Shown here piece after piece: positions 1 through 10,350 of a stretch of 54,329 nt of DNA; within the stretch, counting starts at the first letter, position 1; each line of letters starts with the position of its first letter. The notes under the pieces were generated by a model. That model was not told the DNA's origin. It did not search any database and was given only the letters and a program-made list of their open reading frames with translations. The translations under genes were made by a program, and so were the position numbers. The DNA comes from Porphyromonadaceae bacterium (GTDB taxonomy: Bacteria; Bacteroidota; Bacteroidia; Bacteroidales; Paludibacteraceae): contig JAAYIT010000296.1 of the NCBI GenBank assembly GCA_012523295.1, positions 1-54,329 on the forward strand. Direction: 5' to 3'.

Positions 1-1
1 A

Positions 2-1327
2 TGTAAAGGTGGAAATAATCCCGACGAACCAATTGTTGACAATAAAAAGATATCAATTTCTACCGATTCTGTTAAAATTGATTATACTAATTTAGATGAA
101 ACGAAATTTGGATTGGAAGTTTTTACAACATTCAAAGACAATGAAAATGTAATCATTGAAAAAGGGATTTGCTACGGAGAAAAGCCAAATCCCACGCTAA
201 AAGACAATGTTTTGTCAGCAAATAATTGGAGCAGTAAAACCCCTGAAAATTATTCTTATTATTTGTCGGAAACAGAAATTAATAAAACGTATTATTTCAG
301 AACTTTCGCAAAAACTGATTTGGGAATTCAGTATGGAAATGAAATATCATACACGACCAATCTGCCAATTTCTTATAAAAAAATTGTAAAAAGAATTACC
401 AATAAAAGTGCAGAATTGGAGTTTGTGATTGTAAGTGATGGTGGAAGTCCGATTTTATCAAAAGGTGTAGTGTGGAGCAAATTGCCTAATCCCACCGTAG
501 ATTTGTCTTCTAAAACGTCTATGTTATCTGAAAATCAGTCTGTTGTTAAAGCAGTTTGCACCGGTTTAGAGCCTGCAACGAAGTATTACGCGCGTTTTTT
601 TGCCCAAAATAAAAACGGAATAAATTATAGCAACGAATTGGTATTCATTACATTAGGTGGTGTTCCTGCCGAAACTGTGACAGATATTGACGGAAATGTG
701 TATCAGACAATTACTATTGGATATCAAACTTGGATGGTTGAAAATTTGAGAACTACACGATATAGAAACGGCGATGTGATTGAAACAACCGACCCTGTGG
801 ATAAAGATCTTTCAGGGGAATCCGATTATAAATATCAATGGCCTGCCGGTGGAGACGAATCAAATGTCGCAAAAAACGGAAGATTATATACTTGGAATGT
901 TGTGAGTGATGAGAGAAATATTGCACCAACAGGATGGCGTGTACCGAGTTATTTTGATTTTTTGACATTAGAAGAATATCTGATTGAGAATGGATATAAT
1001 TATCCGGATTCTGTTGGGAATTTTATCGGCAAATCTTTGTCTTCAACCACAATGTGGGAATCTGATAAAATTGCCGGAAATATCGGAAATGATTTGAGTT
1101 CTAACAATTATTCCGGATTTAATGCTCAGCCCGTTGGTATTCGTAAGAAAGAAGGATTTTTTCAAGTAAATCAATCCGTAATATTCTGGGCTTCCAGAAT
1201 GCTGTTTCCGAGCTATAGAGATGGACTTATGAGGCAACTGAATTTTGATTATCCGGATTTTTATCGTGGCTATGCAGAATTAGATTTTGGTTGCTCTGTA
1301 AGATGTATAAAAGGTGAAAATGAGTAG
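2..1327 (+). CDS. FISUMP-domain surface lipoprotein, 5' end missing
   Basis: The reading frame is open to the left edge, so the gene starts outside the window. The first in-frame codon is Cys followed by KGGNNPDEP, which looks like the lipidated Cys and linker of a Bacteroidota lipoprotein; if so only the signal peptide is missing. Two fibronectin-III-like repeats follow (GICYGEKPNPT...YYFRTFAKT and GVVWSKLPNPTV...YYARFFAQN). The C-terminal half is a Fibrobacter succinogenes major paralogous (FISUMP) domain, seen in DIDGNVYQTITIGYQTWM, VENLRTTRYRNGD, RLYTWN and APTGWRVPS. Such proteins are exported and their function is unknown. It ends with TAG 67 bases before the helicase gene and shows no link to xylan use. 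The domain call is firm, the role is not known. Confidence 0.85.
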   Translation, partial: CKGGNNPDEPIVDNKKISISTDSVKIDYTNLDETKFGLEVFTTFKDNENVIIEKGICYGEKPNPTLKDNVLSANNWSSKTPENYSYYLSETEINKTYYFRTFAKTDLGIQYGNEISYTTNLPISYKKIVKRITNKSAELEFVIVSDGGSPILSKGVVWSKLPNPTVDLSSKTSMLSENQSVVKAVCTGLEPATKYYARFFAQNKNGINYSNELVFITLGGVPAETVTDIDGNVYQTITIGYQTWMVENLRTTRYRNGDVIETTDPVDKDLSGESDYKYQWPAGGDESNVAKNGRLYTWNVVSDERNIAPTGWRVPSYFDFLTLEEYLIENGYNYPDSVGNFIGKSLSSTTMWESDKIAGNIGNDLSSNNYSGFNAQPVGIRKKEGFFQVNQSVIFWASRMLFPSYRDGLMRQLNFDYPDFYRGYAELDFGCSVRCIKGENE

Positions 1328-1393
1328 AATTGCCTAAAGAATCCAATATTTTTATCTTAAAAATTTCTATAAATTCAACATAAAACAATATAA

Positions 1394-2656
1394 ATGAGAT
1401 TTGATGAACTTCCGCTTTGCGACGAGGTGCTTGACGGCTTGGATGCTATGAATTTTTCCGAAATGACTCCGGTACAGGAGCATTCAATTCCCGTGATTTT
1501 GGAAAAGAGAGATTTGATTGCATGTGCCAAGACCGGAACAGGAAAAACAGCCGCTTTTTTACTCCCCTTGATAAACAACCTGTACACGCAGCCACGTGCA
1601 GAAAATGCCGTGAATGCTATTATCATGTCTCCGACACGTGAGTTGGCGCAGCAAATTGACCAGCAAATGGAAGGATTTTCCTATTTCGTGCCGGTTTCAT
1701 CGGTGGCGGTGTATGGTGGCGGTGAAGCCGCTGACTGGGACGTACAGCGTACAGGTTTACAGAAAGGTGCTGATGTGGTAATCGCCACTCCGGGGAGGTT
1801 GATTTCTCACTTAAATTTATCAGAAGTAGACCTTTCTCATGTAAAGTATTTCATATTGGATGAAGCTGACAGGATGCTTGATATGGGATTTTTTGATGAC
1901 ATTATGATGATTGTCAATCGATTGCCGAAAGATAGACAAACTATTATGTTTTCGGCTACGATGCCGCCAAAAATCCGTCAACTTGCTAAAACTATTTTGA
2001 AAGATCCGGTAGAAGTAAAAATAGCTATCTCACGCCCTCCTGAAACGATAATGCAAACCGCGTACATTTGCGAAGATGCACAAAAAAACGGAATTATACG
2101 CCATCTTTTTACCGATAAAACTCCTAATAAAGTTATCCTCTTTTCCGGTTCAAAACTAAAAGTAAAAGAGCTTACCCGTACGTTACGAAAAATGGGACTT
2201 TCGGTTGGAGAAATGCATTCTGATCTGGAGCAAAGGGAGCGTGACGCCATTATGCACGAGTTCAAAAATAACCGCGTCAACATGTTGATTGCCACCGATA
2301 TTGTTTCGCGAGGCATTGATATTGACGACATTACATTAGTAATCAATTATGATGTGCCGTAAGAAGTAGAGGACTATGTGCACCGGATCGGACGAACTGC
2401 CCGTGCAGGCGATGAGGGTATGTCAATTACGCTCGTAGCTCCAGAAGAACAATATCGCTTTAAGCAAATTGAAGATTTTTTGGAGAAAGAAATTTATAAG
2501 ATTCCGATTCCGGAAGAACTTGGTGTTGCCCCCGAATATAATCCTGCCGCGTACAGAAGAAAAAAACGCACGGCCGGTGACAGAATGAAGAAAAACTTCA
2601 GAAACAGACGCTCCGGTGACAGCAAAAGACCAAGAAACAGAAGGCAAAATAAATAG
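1394..2656 (+). pseudogene. DEAD-box RNA helicase (RhlE-like) interrupted by an in-frame stop
   Basis: The first open stretch (1394-2362, 322 aa) carries the Q motif region, Walker A (AKTGTGKT), PTRELA, TPGR, DEAD, SAT and the start of RecA domain 2, ending NYDVP. A TAA at 2360-2362 interrupts it. The same frame then continues as EVEDYVHRIGRTARAG (motif VI) and runs to 2656 with a Lys/Arg-rich tail typical of RhlE-type helicases. In intact relatives NYDVP and the motif VI segment are joined by a few residues, so one substitution creating TAA explains the break; no base is gained or lost. The truncated product lacks the arginine fingers of motif VI and should not be an active helicase. A sequencing error is the main alternative to a real pseudogene. 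Confidence 0.85.
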
Positions 2657-2707
2657 ACTGAGCGGCACACTCACAAGAGCTGAAAACCACACACCGAATC
2701 AAATGTA

Positions 2708-2729
2708 AATCGCCTATAGACAGGCGATT
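2708..2729. terminator. Bidirectional terminator between convergent genes
   Basis: Perfect 8-bp inverted repeat AATCGCCT / AGGCGATT with a 6-base loop. On the plus strand it is followed by AGCTCTTTT. It lies between the convergent helicase and hybrid sensor genes, and the sensor's stop codon overlaps its right arm. It probably ends transcripts from both sides. Confidence 0.65.
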
Positions 2730-5700
2730 AGCTCTTTTCAGCCACCTCTATTTCCTCGTTTTCAATTACCCTGTTTTTATCCACGTACTCTGTTGGTGAT
2801 AAGCCGTAGAATTGCTTAAACACATTCGAAAAGTGTGATAAATTTGAAAATCCAAGCGCATAAGCAACCTCAGAAATATTGATCTTATGATTTGAAAGAA
2901 GTTCTGAAGCTTTTTTCATTCGAATTGTTTTTATAAAATCCTGAGTCGATTGATTAGTCAGCTCCTTTACTTTTCTATACATATGCACGCGACTCAACCC
3001 GATACTACTCGATAAGAAATTCACGTTCAAATCGCTGTTTGAGATATTTTCATTGATTAATTTCAGAATTTTCTCAAGTAGAATTTTATCCGAAGACTTG
3101 ATTGGTTCGGTTGTGATCAGCGCTTTATATTCCTCAGCTTCAAGTGGTTTTACTTCGATTCTTTTCCTGTTTTCTATCAGGCTTAAAATCCGAGTTACAA
3201 GCAAATCAATATTAAATGGTTTGACTACATAAGCGTCTGCGCCGATTCCAAATCCTTCCGCTTTTTCTTTATCAGTATTCTTAGCTGTGAGTAATATTAC
3301 GGGAATATGGTTTACATTTGCATTTGATTTGATTTTTTTGCATAAAGTAAATCCGTCCATTTCAGGCATCATCACATCGCTGAGTACCAGATCCGGTTTT
3401 TCCGATAGTACAAACTCCAATGCTTCTTTTCCATTCCTGAATTGTGAAACCTTCACGAAAGCCGATAATTCAAAATTTAAGAAATTCCGAATTTCATCGT
3501 CATCCTCCACTATCGCGATACGATATTTTGTTTTGCTTTTTTGTTCCGGAACAATTTTCTCCTCAATCGGTTTAATTTCTGATTTACTTAAATTGGTTAG
3601 GGCTTTTGATTCCGAGACATCCGGAATTACAACACTTTTGTCAAATTCATTCTCTTTCAAGTGATCTTTTCCAAGCGGGAGTCGAATCACAAATTCACTT
3701 CCCGGCTCATTTTCTTTTCTTCTTGCAAAGATGATTCCGTGTGCCATTTCCACTAATGATCTGGAGAGATGAAGTCCGATTCCCGTTCCGATTTTTGTAT
3801 TAGTGTAGGTGTTGTCGATTTGATAAAACCTGGAAAATATATTATCCAAATCCGATTCATCAATACCGATTCCGGTGTCTGAAACAACAATTTCAAAATA
3901 ATTTCTAAGCGGAGTGATGCTATTTGAATCGAAACCGGTTGTTAGCCTGATTTCAATTTTTCCATTTTCCTGGGTGAATTTGAACGCGTTCGACAAGATA
4001 TTCATCATCACTTTGTCCATATTGTTCAGGTCAATCCACACTTTTAGTTCGGGGATATCATGAATGAATCGAAACTCCATGTTTTGATTTTTTGCCGTAT
4101 ATTCAAAAGTCTGCATTAAATCTTCGATAAATCCGACAATATCTGTCTCTCTGAATTTAAGTTGCAATTGACCTTTGTCAATTTTTCGAATATCCATCAG
4201 TTGGTTTATCAGGCGTAGAATTCGTTTTGAATTTCTGTGCATGATTTGATACATATACAATTTTTTTGGATTTTTCTCCACCGGTATTAATTTCTCCAAT
4301 GGGCTTATAATTAGACTCATAGGCGTCCTGATTTCATGTGATATATTGATGAAATACTGTAGTTTTGCCTCGTTGAGTTGTTCGACATGCTTCCTCTCCA
4401 AAATTTCATGACGGTGCTTTATTCTATCCAAAATAAAACGGGCAACACCGTAAATAAGCAGAAGCGAAAGCAGAATATAAGTCAGAATTGCTACTTTTGA
4501 AAGGTACCAGGGAGGTAAAATAATGACGGTAATCTCACGAATTTCTGAGTTCAAATCACGAAACGAAGCCATCACTTTGAGATTGTATTTTCCGTGATTG
4601 ATCTTTGTAAAATGTATCCGGTTAATACCCGGGTTGGTGGTATTCCAACTTTCATTCAACCCTTCCATTTTGTAGCGATATTGGATTTGTTCGGCTACAC
4701 CGAAATTAAAGGTTGAAAACTCCAAATTGAAGATATTGTCTTTATAATCGAGGAAGATTGTGTCTAAATCTGAGATAAACCGGCTTTCTCCTTTTCTCTT
4801 TTTTCCATCGTTAAAAACTTCTCTGTCACCTATATTCAGAGCAGTGACATAAAGTTTGATTGACTCTCTGTCTTCACGAATTTGCTCGGGGAAAAATGAT
4901 GTCAAACCATTGATACCTCCAAAAAACACTTCACCATTTTTATTGTAATGAAACGCACCTTTTGTGAACTCATTTCCTTGTAATCCGTCCGAGCTGTAAT
5001 AATTAGAAAAAGTACTGTCCACCTGATTGTATTTTGAAATACCGTTGTGGGTACTCATCCAGATATTCCCGCTCGCATCTTCTACAATTCCGCAAATCAC
5101 ATCACTGGAAAGTCCGTTCTCGACTGTCAATTTTCTTGAAGTCTTATTCTTATAGTCATAAATAGATAAACCTTCGGTTGTTCCAATCCAAATATTACCT
5201 TTAGAATCCTGTGTGATTGAATAGATAACCTTTCCGAGCGTTATTTTGTTGTTTTCAGAGTAATTTTTTACCTGATTTTTTTGAGTATTAATAATTGAAA
5301 AACCTTTGTGAGTGCCCACCCATACAGAACCGTCTTTATCCTGATACAGGCAGTTTATCCAGTCATTTGTGATGTATGGGAATGAGTAGTGTTTCAGGTA
5401 TTTTCGGGTACTAGTATCAAAAGTAAACACGCCGCCGCCGTGTGTCCCGATCCAGAGTATGTCATTTTTGTCGATTATCATACAATTGATTTTATTGTCA
5501 AATGTAGAGTTCGATATATTGATTGGTTTCTCATTATAATAAGTACATATTCCGGTTGTTTTGTTGAAAAGTGCCAATCCGTGCAGATAAGATCCAAGCC
5601 ACAAATCACCCTTCTGAGACTCTACTATTGACATGACGGTGTTCGTAATTGAGTTCGGAGAGTTTGTATGTTCAAAATGCTTAACCCTGTTTTTATGATC

Positions 5701-6843
5701 AAGCTGATACATGCCGTCATTGTCAGTCCCTACCCAGAGAAAATCGTTTTTGTCCTTATAAATAGAGGTTACACAGCTTGAACCAATCAGATTTTGGTTG
5801 TGATATTTATTGCCTATATAATTAAAGCGATAGGGATTGTTTCTAAGAAGAAATACACCTTTTTGAAATAGGCCAATCCAAAGGTTACCGGCTTTATCCT
5901 GAAGAATTGAATGGACTTTCACTTTTGAAAAATCAAATATAGAAGAGTTCATTTGATAATCTTCTATTCGGTTTTTTTCATAACTGAAATATTTAAGCCC
6001 TTGCCCGTCAGTTCCTATAAGCAGATTATTTTGTTTGTCGATAAAAAGACTTTTAATAGGCAGCGGGATAGGACTTTTGGCATAACTTATCGATTCAAAA
6101 CTCCAATTTCCTCTGTTTAGTTTATACAGTCCGCCTGAGAGTGTTCCGACAAAAATATTTCCTCTTGAGTCCTCCACGATAGCCGAATTCTGGTTATTTC
6201 CTATTTTTCCGGATTTTACGTCAAACAAACGAATCGAACCGCTGTCAATATCATACATGCAGAGTCCGTGATTTTCCGTTCCGAGCCAAAGCTGATTATA
6301 GCTGTCTTGGAAAATATACATCAAGTGAATACTGGGGAGTTTTATATTTAGGCGCGGATCCACTTCGAATCTGGCATTTTTTTCCGGAGCGAGCTTCAAG
6401 ACACCTTCGCCGGAGGTACTTATCCAGATTGTACCATCTTTGCTCTCGAAAATTGAAGTAACGTGAGGTTGAATTTCCGAATTTGCCGAATAGAGCTTCA
6501 CTTCAGAAAACTGGTTTGTAGTTCGGTCAAAACGTTGTAAACCGCTGATTCCTCCTACCCAAAATCTTCCTTTAGAATCTTCAAGCTGACAACGCACGTA
6601 GTTGTTCTTTAAGGAGGTGGTGTCCTTTAAGTTGTTTTTGTAAACGGTAAATTTCATGCCGTCAAACTTATTCAATCCATCTTCCGTAGCAATCCAAATA
6701 TAATCTCTCGAATCCTGATAAATATTATTTATCAAACTGTTTGATAAATCTTTATCGGTAGAGTAGAAAATTCCGGTTTGAGAAAACGTACCGTTACAAA
6801 TCAATATAAATAGAACAATGAGGTGTAATAAACGTGCTTTCAT
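2728..6843 (-). CDS. Hybrid two-component system sensor/regulator (HTCS) of the xylan locus
   Basis: At 1371 aa this is a full-length HTCS. In order: signal peptide (1-21), a periplasmic double propeller of Reg_prop repeats (about 25-700, many copies of WIGT and WVGT with DxxGNIW), a Y_Y_Y domain (about 710-785), one membrane helix (near 795-815), HisKA with SHEIRTP (phospho-acceptor His836), HATPase_c (NILSNAFKFT, DTGIGI, GTGIGLHLS), a receiver domain (LVLSDVMMPEMDG, Asp1156) and an AraC-type HTH at the C-terminus (about 1265-1365). It is divergent from the first susC gene, the usual place for the regulator of an adjacent polysaccharide locus. By analogy with xylan HTCSs (XynR type) it probably binds a xylo-oligosaccharide in the periplasm and activates the locus. 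The ligand is inferred from context only. Confidence 0.95.
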   Translation of the reverse strand: MKARLLHLIVLFILICNGTFSQTGIFYSTDKDLSNSLINNIYQDSRDYIWIATEDGLNKFDGMKFTVYKNNLKDTTSLKNNYVRCQLEDSKGRFWVGGISGLQRFDRTTNQFSEVKLYSANSEIQPHVTSIFESKDGTIWISTSGEGVLKLAPEKNARFEVDPRLNIKLPSIHLMYIFQDSYNQLWLGTENHGLCMYDIDSGSIRLFDVKSGKIGNNQNSAIVEDSRGNIFVGTLSGGLYKLNRGNWSFESISYAKSPIPLPIKSLFIDKQNNLLIGTDGQGLKYFSYEKNRIEDYQMNSSIFDFSKVKVHSILQDKAGNLWIGLFQKGVFLLRNNPYRFNYIGNKYHNQNLIGSSCVTSIYKDKNDFLWVGTDNDGMYQLDHKNRVKHFEHTNSPNSITNTVMSIVESQKGDLWLGSYLHGLALFNKTTGICTYYNEKPINISNSTFDNKINCMIIDKNDILWIGTHGGGVFTFDTSTRKYLKHYSFPYITNDWINCLYQDKDGSVWVGTHKGFSIINTQKNQVKNYSENNKITLGKVIYSITQDSKGNIWIGTTEGLSIYDYKNKTSRKLTVENGLSSDVICGIVEDASGNIWMSTHNGISKYNQVDSTFSNYYSSDGLQGNEFTKGAFHYNKNGEVFFGGINGLTSFFPEQIREDRESIKLYVTALNIGDREVFNDGKKRKGESRFISDLDTIFLDYKDNIFNLEFSTFNFGVAEQIQYRYKMEGLNESWNTTNPGINRIHFTKINHGKYNLKVMASFRDLNSEIREITVIILPPWYLSKVAILTYILLSLLLIYGVARFILDRIKHRHEILERKHVEQLNEAKLQYFINISHEIRTPMSLIISPLEKLIPVEKNPKKLYMYQIMHRNSKRILRLINQLMDIRKIDKGQLQLKFRETDIVGFIEDLMQTFEYTAKNQNMEFRFIHDIPELKVWIDLNNMDKVMMNILSNAFKFTQENGKIEIRLTTGFDSNSITPLRNYFEIVVSDTGIGIDESDLDNIFSRFYQIDNTYTNTKIGTGIGLHLSRSLVEMAHGIIFARRKENEPGSEFVIRLPLGKDHLKENEFDKSVVIPDVSESKALTNLSKSEIKPIEEKIVPEQKSKTKYRIAIVEDDDEIRNFLNFELSAFVKVSQFRNGKEALEFVLSEKPDLVLSDVMMPEMDGFTLCKKIKSNANVNHIPVILLTAKNTDKEKAEGFGIGADAYVVKPFNIDLLVTRILSLIENRKRIEVKPLEAEEYKALITTEPIKSSDKILLEKILKLINENISNSDLNVNFLSSSIGLSRVHMYRKVKELTNQSTQDFIKTIRMKKASELLSNHKINISEVAYALGFSNLSHFSNVFKQFYGLSPTEYVDKNRVIENEEIEVAEKS

Positions 6844-7163
6844 GTTACAATTAGATTAGATTGCAAAAATAAACAATTTTTTTGAGATGTATCATTTTTG
6901 CAAGAAGTTGAAACATTTAAAATTTGATATGTAACATTTTCGACAGTTTATGTAGCATACATGCAAGGCGTTGAGGAACATGTTTTGTACTTTTGTAACA
7001 CCAATGTAATTTGAAAGTCTTGTACTCTAAAATAATAATAAATAACATGAAAAAACACAAAAAGTATGAATTAAAAAAACAACTAAAATCTAATGTCAAT
7101 TTTTCTATACAATATTATATATAGAAAATTGATCGCTTTATCAAGAAAAACAATAATTAATTA
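6844..7163. promoter_or_regulatory. Divergent HTCS / susC regulatory region
   Basis: This 320-base gap separates the regulator from the first susC gene and holds no gene. It contains TACTTTTG at 6988-6995, a full match to the Bacteroides -7 consensus TAnnTTTG, without a well-spaced -33 TTTG. That is consistent with an activator-dependent promoter facing susC. A small inverted repeat ATGTA-GCA-TACAT (6950-6962) lies just upstream and could be part of an operator. On the minus strand CAAAAATA (6864-6871) reads TATTTTTG and may serve the HTCS gene. The leader between 6996 and 7163 is about 165 bases and contains the hairpin listed separately. Confidence 0.45.
7096..7132 (+). promoter_or_regulatory. 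AT-rich hairpin in the susC leader
   Basis: An inverted repeat TCAATTTTTCTATA (7096-7109) / TATAGAAAATTGA (7120-7132) pairs over 13 bp with one bulged T and a 10-base loop, ending 31 bases before the annotated susC start. It is downstream of the likely promoter, so it would form in the mRNA leader. It could protect the 5' end or control entry into the operon. No U-tract follows it, so it is not an ordinary terminator. Confidence 0.45.
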
Positions 7164-10100
7164 ATGTCTAATGGAAAAATAATGAAAAACAAATTCATGA
7201 AAAACATCACTGATTATTTCTGTTTTAAATCAAATCAGAAGAAATCTGCTGTATTTGTACTCTTATTTGTTGCTACATTTTTCACTTCGGTTTTGGCCCA
7301 ATCGGTCACTGTAAGAGGATTAGTAGTTGATGCAAGTCAGGAGTCAGTTATCGGCGCTACGGTAGTTGTGAGAGATCACAAAACAATCGGGACGCTAACG
7401 GATGTAGATGGTAGATTTACACTTACAGTACCATCCGGAAATCAGACGCTGGTAGTTTCGTATGTTGGAATGGTAACTCAGGAAGTTCCCCTGAATGGCA
7501 GAACCAATGTGCAAATTACGCTTGTAGATAAAAATCTACAGTTGGATGAAGTTGTTGTTGTCGGTTACGGCCAACAGAAAAAAGCCAGTGTGGTAGGCGC
7601 AATTACTCAAACCACAGGTGAAGTTCTTCAACGAGCAGCCGGTGTTACAAACATTGGATCGGCGCTTACCGGAAATTTACCCGGAGTAATCACCACTTCC
7701 AGCTCGGGATTGCCGGGTGAGGAAGAACCAAAAATCATCATCCGTTCCGCTACTTCGTGGAACAATACAGAACCGCTCGTTCTTGTCGATGGTGTTGAAC
7801 GTCCGATGGGGTCGGTAGATATCAATTCCGTTCAGTCTATTTCTGTTTTAAAAGACGCTTCTGCAACCGCCGTTTATGGAGTGAAAGGAGCTAACGGAGT
7901 AATTCTTGTAACCACAAAACGTGGAAGCGAAGGAAATGCAAGAATCGATGTCTCTGCAAACTACACGATTAAGGCGCCCTCTATGCTGCCTAATAAATTG
8001 GACGCATACGATGCTTTAATGGCAAGAAACGTAGCCATAGAGCATGAATTAGGAACTTATCCAAGCGCATGGGACTATATTCGTCCTCAAAGTTTTATAG
8101 AAAAATATAGAAATCCTCTTACCCCGGAAGAAGCTGAACGCTATCCGAATGTGGATTGGCAAAGAGCTCTATTCAAAGATTTTACAACTTCATATAACGC
8201 GAACTTAAGTGTAAGCGGAGGAACAAGTTTTGTAAAATATTACAATTCAGTAGACTTTGTTCACGAAGGTGATATTTTCAAAGTCTGGGATAACGGGAGA
8301 AATTACCAGTCCGGTTACGGATATAATCGGGTAAACGTACGTAGTAACTTGGATTTCAATCTTACCCCAACTACATTATTCAAAGTAAATCTTTCCGGTT
8401 CAAACGGTGTAAAGAAAAGCCCCTGGGGGCAGTCAAACTCATCCGATTGGGCTGTAGCTCAGCAATGGGCTGGTGCATATAATATCGCGCCGGATGTTTT
8501 CTATCCAAAATACTCAGATGGCTCCTGGGGATATTATCCTGATATCTCAAATGTGAGCAACTCGGCTCGAGTTCTCGGAATTGCCGGATTTATGACTACC
8601 ACCACTACTACCATTAACACGGATTTCGTGTTGGAGCAAAAACTTGACTTTATCACCAAGGGATTAAGTGCGCGTGGAGCTATTTCATGGGATAACATGT
8701 TCGTGGAAGGTAATCGCGGAGTGAATGACTTATTCAACGATGCTCAGGAAAAATGGATTAATCCGCTGACGGGTGTGGTTACCTACAAGAAAGAATACGA
8801 CAATAATAATAAATTCGACTTTATGCAGGGCGTGATGTGGACTACGCAAGCCGGCTCGGTAAATAATGGTATGACACAACGCCATTTGAACTATCAGGCG
8901 CAGCTCTATTGGGGACGCGAGTTTGGATTACACGATGTGACTGCAATGGGACTTTTAAGCCGTGAAGAACGAGCCAGAGGTTCTGAAATTCCACGTTATC
9001 GTGAAGACTGGGTATTTAGAGCCACGTATAATTATGGCGGAAAATACTTTATTGAATACAACGGCGCTTACAATGGAACAGAAAAATTTTCACGCGAAAA
9101 CCGCTTTGCGTTCTTCAATTCCGGAGCAATCGGCTGGATGATTTCTGAAGAGCAATTTATGAAATCACTGACCTTCCTCGATATGCTGAAGCTGAGAGCT
9201 TCTTACGGAGAAATTGGGGACGACAATGTTTGGGCTCGCTGGATATATATGACTCAGTGGGGCTATGGAGGGCAATCTTCTTTAGATTTGAATCAAGGAA
9301 CCAGTCCATACGTCTGGTATCGCGAATCATCAGTTGGAAATCCCGATATTAAATGGGAAACATCAAGGAAATTCAACTTCGGTGTAGATTACGCGATTTT
9401 TAAAGGTTTATTTGCAGGTAATGTTGAAATATTTAAAGACAAACGTCTTGATATCCTTGTAGGTGGTGGTGATAGAGCTATTCCATCCTATTTTGGTACA
9501 GCTCCGGCAATGGCTAACCTTGGAGAAGTTGAATCTTCCGGTTTTGAGGTAGAATTGCGGGTGAATAAAGTCTTGCCAAATCAGCTCAGACTGTGGGCAA
9601 ATATGAACATGACCCACGCCAAAAATAAAATTTTGATAAAAAGTGACCCGGAATTACTTCCAGCTTACCAAAAGCAAGCAGGATACAGCATTGGGCAAAC
9701 ACGTTCGCATCTCGATGCGGGATATATGAATACTTATGACCAGATATATGGTAGCCCGATTCACAATACGAATGACACGTATAAAATGCCGGGTAACTAT
9801 TATATCATTGACTTTAATGGAGATGGAGTAATTGACAACGAAGACTCCGCGCCAATAGGATTCCCCGAAAGTCCTCAAAATACGTACAACTCCACAATGG
9901 GATTTGAATGGAAAGGATTTAGTGGTTTTATACAGTTTTATGGTGTTACCAACGTAACCCGCGTAGTTCCTTTGACGAGCTTTGGAAGTAATCTGAATAC
10001 AGTTTACGATATGGGAACCTGGTGGTCAAAAGACAATCCGAACGCTGATGTAACTATTCCGCATTGGTTGGCTAAATCCGGATACAATAACGGAACACAA

Positions 10101-10337
10101 TTCTTATTTGATGGTTCGTATATCCGATTGAAAAATGCTGAAATCGCTTATACATTCGATAGAGATGTAGTTGGCAGATTTGGGTTTCATACACTTAAAG
10201 TGTTCTTGAACGGAAATAACTTGTGGGTTTGGTCCAGAATGCCTGATGACCGCGAATCTAACTTTGCCGGTGCAGGAAACCAAGGAGCTTATCCTACGAT
10301 GAGACGTTATAATTTAGGAGTAAGATTTACCTTATAA
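7164..10337 (+). CDS. xusA: SusC-like TonB-dependent outer-membrane transporter 1
   Basis: A full-length SusC (1057 aa). A long basic N-region and hydrophobic stretch end at VLAQ (about residue 46). A CarboxypepD_reg-like domain follows (47-125, RGLVVDASQESVIGATVVV, TDVDGRFTL), then the SusC signature LDEVVVVGYGQQKK (128-140), the plug (PLVLVDGVERPM, SISVLKDASATAVYGVKGANGVILVTTKRG) and the beta-barrel to the C-terminal RYNLGVRFTL. It should import xylo-oligosaccharides captured by its SusD partner, powered by TonB. Alternative starts exist at 7182 and 7197; 7182 gives a more usual signal peptide. It heads an operon whose order (susC-susD-susC-susD-BT_3987-like-GH10) matches the xusABCDE-xyn10 core of Prevotella and Bacteroides, which is the basis of the symbol. 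Confidence 0.93.
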   Translation: MSNGKIMKNKFMKNITDYFCFKSNQKKSAVFVLLFVATFFTSVLAQSVTVRGLVVDASQESVIGATVVVRDHKTIGTLTDVDGRFTLTVPSGNQTLVVSYVGMVTQEVPLNGRTNVQITLVDKNLQLDEVVVVGYGQQKKASVVGAITQTTGEVLQRAAGVTNIGSALTGNLPGVITTSSSGLPGEEEPKIIIRSATSWNNTEPLVLVDGVERPMGSVDINSVQSISVLKDASATAVYGVKGANGVILVTTKRGSEGNARIDVSANYTIKAPSMLPNKLDAYDALMARNVAIEHELGTYPSAWDYIRPQSFIEKYRNPLTPEEAERYPNVDWQRALFKDFTTSYNANLSVSGGTSFVKYYNSVDFVHEGDIFKVWDNGRNYQSGYGYNRVNVRSNLDFNLTPTTLFKVNLSGSNGVKKSPWGQSNSSDWAVAQQWAGAYNIAPDVFYPKYSDGSWGYYPDISNVSNSARVLGIAGFMTTTTTTINTDFVLEQKLDFITKGLSARGAISWDNMFVEGNRGVNDLFNDAQEKWINPLTGVVTYKKEYDNNNKFDFMQGVMWTTQAGSVNNGMTQRHLNYQAQLYWGREFGLHDVTAMGLLSREERARGSEIPRYREDWVFRATYNYGGKYFIEYNGAYNGTEKFSRENRFAFFNSGAIGWMISEEQFMKSLTFLDMLKLRASYGEIGDDNVWARWIYMTQWGYGGQSSLDLNQGTSPYVWYRESSVGNPDIKWETSRKFNFGVDYAIFKGLFAGNVEIFKDKRLDILVGGGDRAIPSYFGTAPAMANLGEVESSGFEVELRVNKVLPNQLRLWANMNMTHAKNKILIKSDPELLPAYQKQAGYSIGQTRSHLDAGYMNTYDQIYGSPIHNTNDTYKMPGNYYIIDFNGDGVIDNEDSAPIGFPESPQNTYNSTMGFEWKGFSGFIQFYGVTNVTRVVPLTSFGSNLNTVYDMGTWWSKDNPNADVTIPHWLAKSGYNNGTQFLFDGSYIRLKNAEIAYTFDRDVVGRFGFHTLKVFLNGNNLWVWSRMPDDRESNFAGAGNQGAYPTMRRYNLGVRFTL

Positions 10338-10350
10338 TTACGATATAGAA

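Noticed and set aside
1978-2346. Antisense and alternate-frame ORFs of 60-180 codons throughout, such as this one opposite the helicase
   Set aside because: They lie opposite or inside genes with clear family matches and show no recognisable protein signal.
2360-2362. Recoding of TAA as an amino acid in the helicase
   Set aside because: TAA ends many intact genes in this window, and no recoding element is known for TAA in this group.
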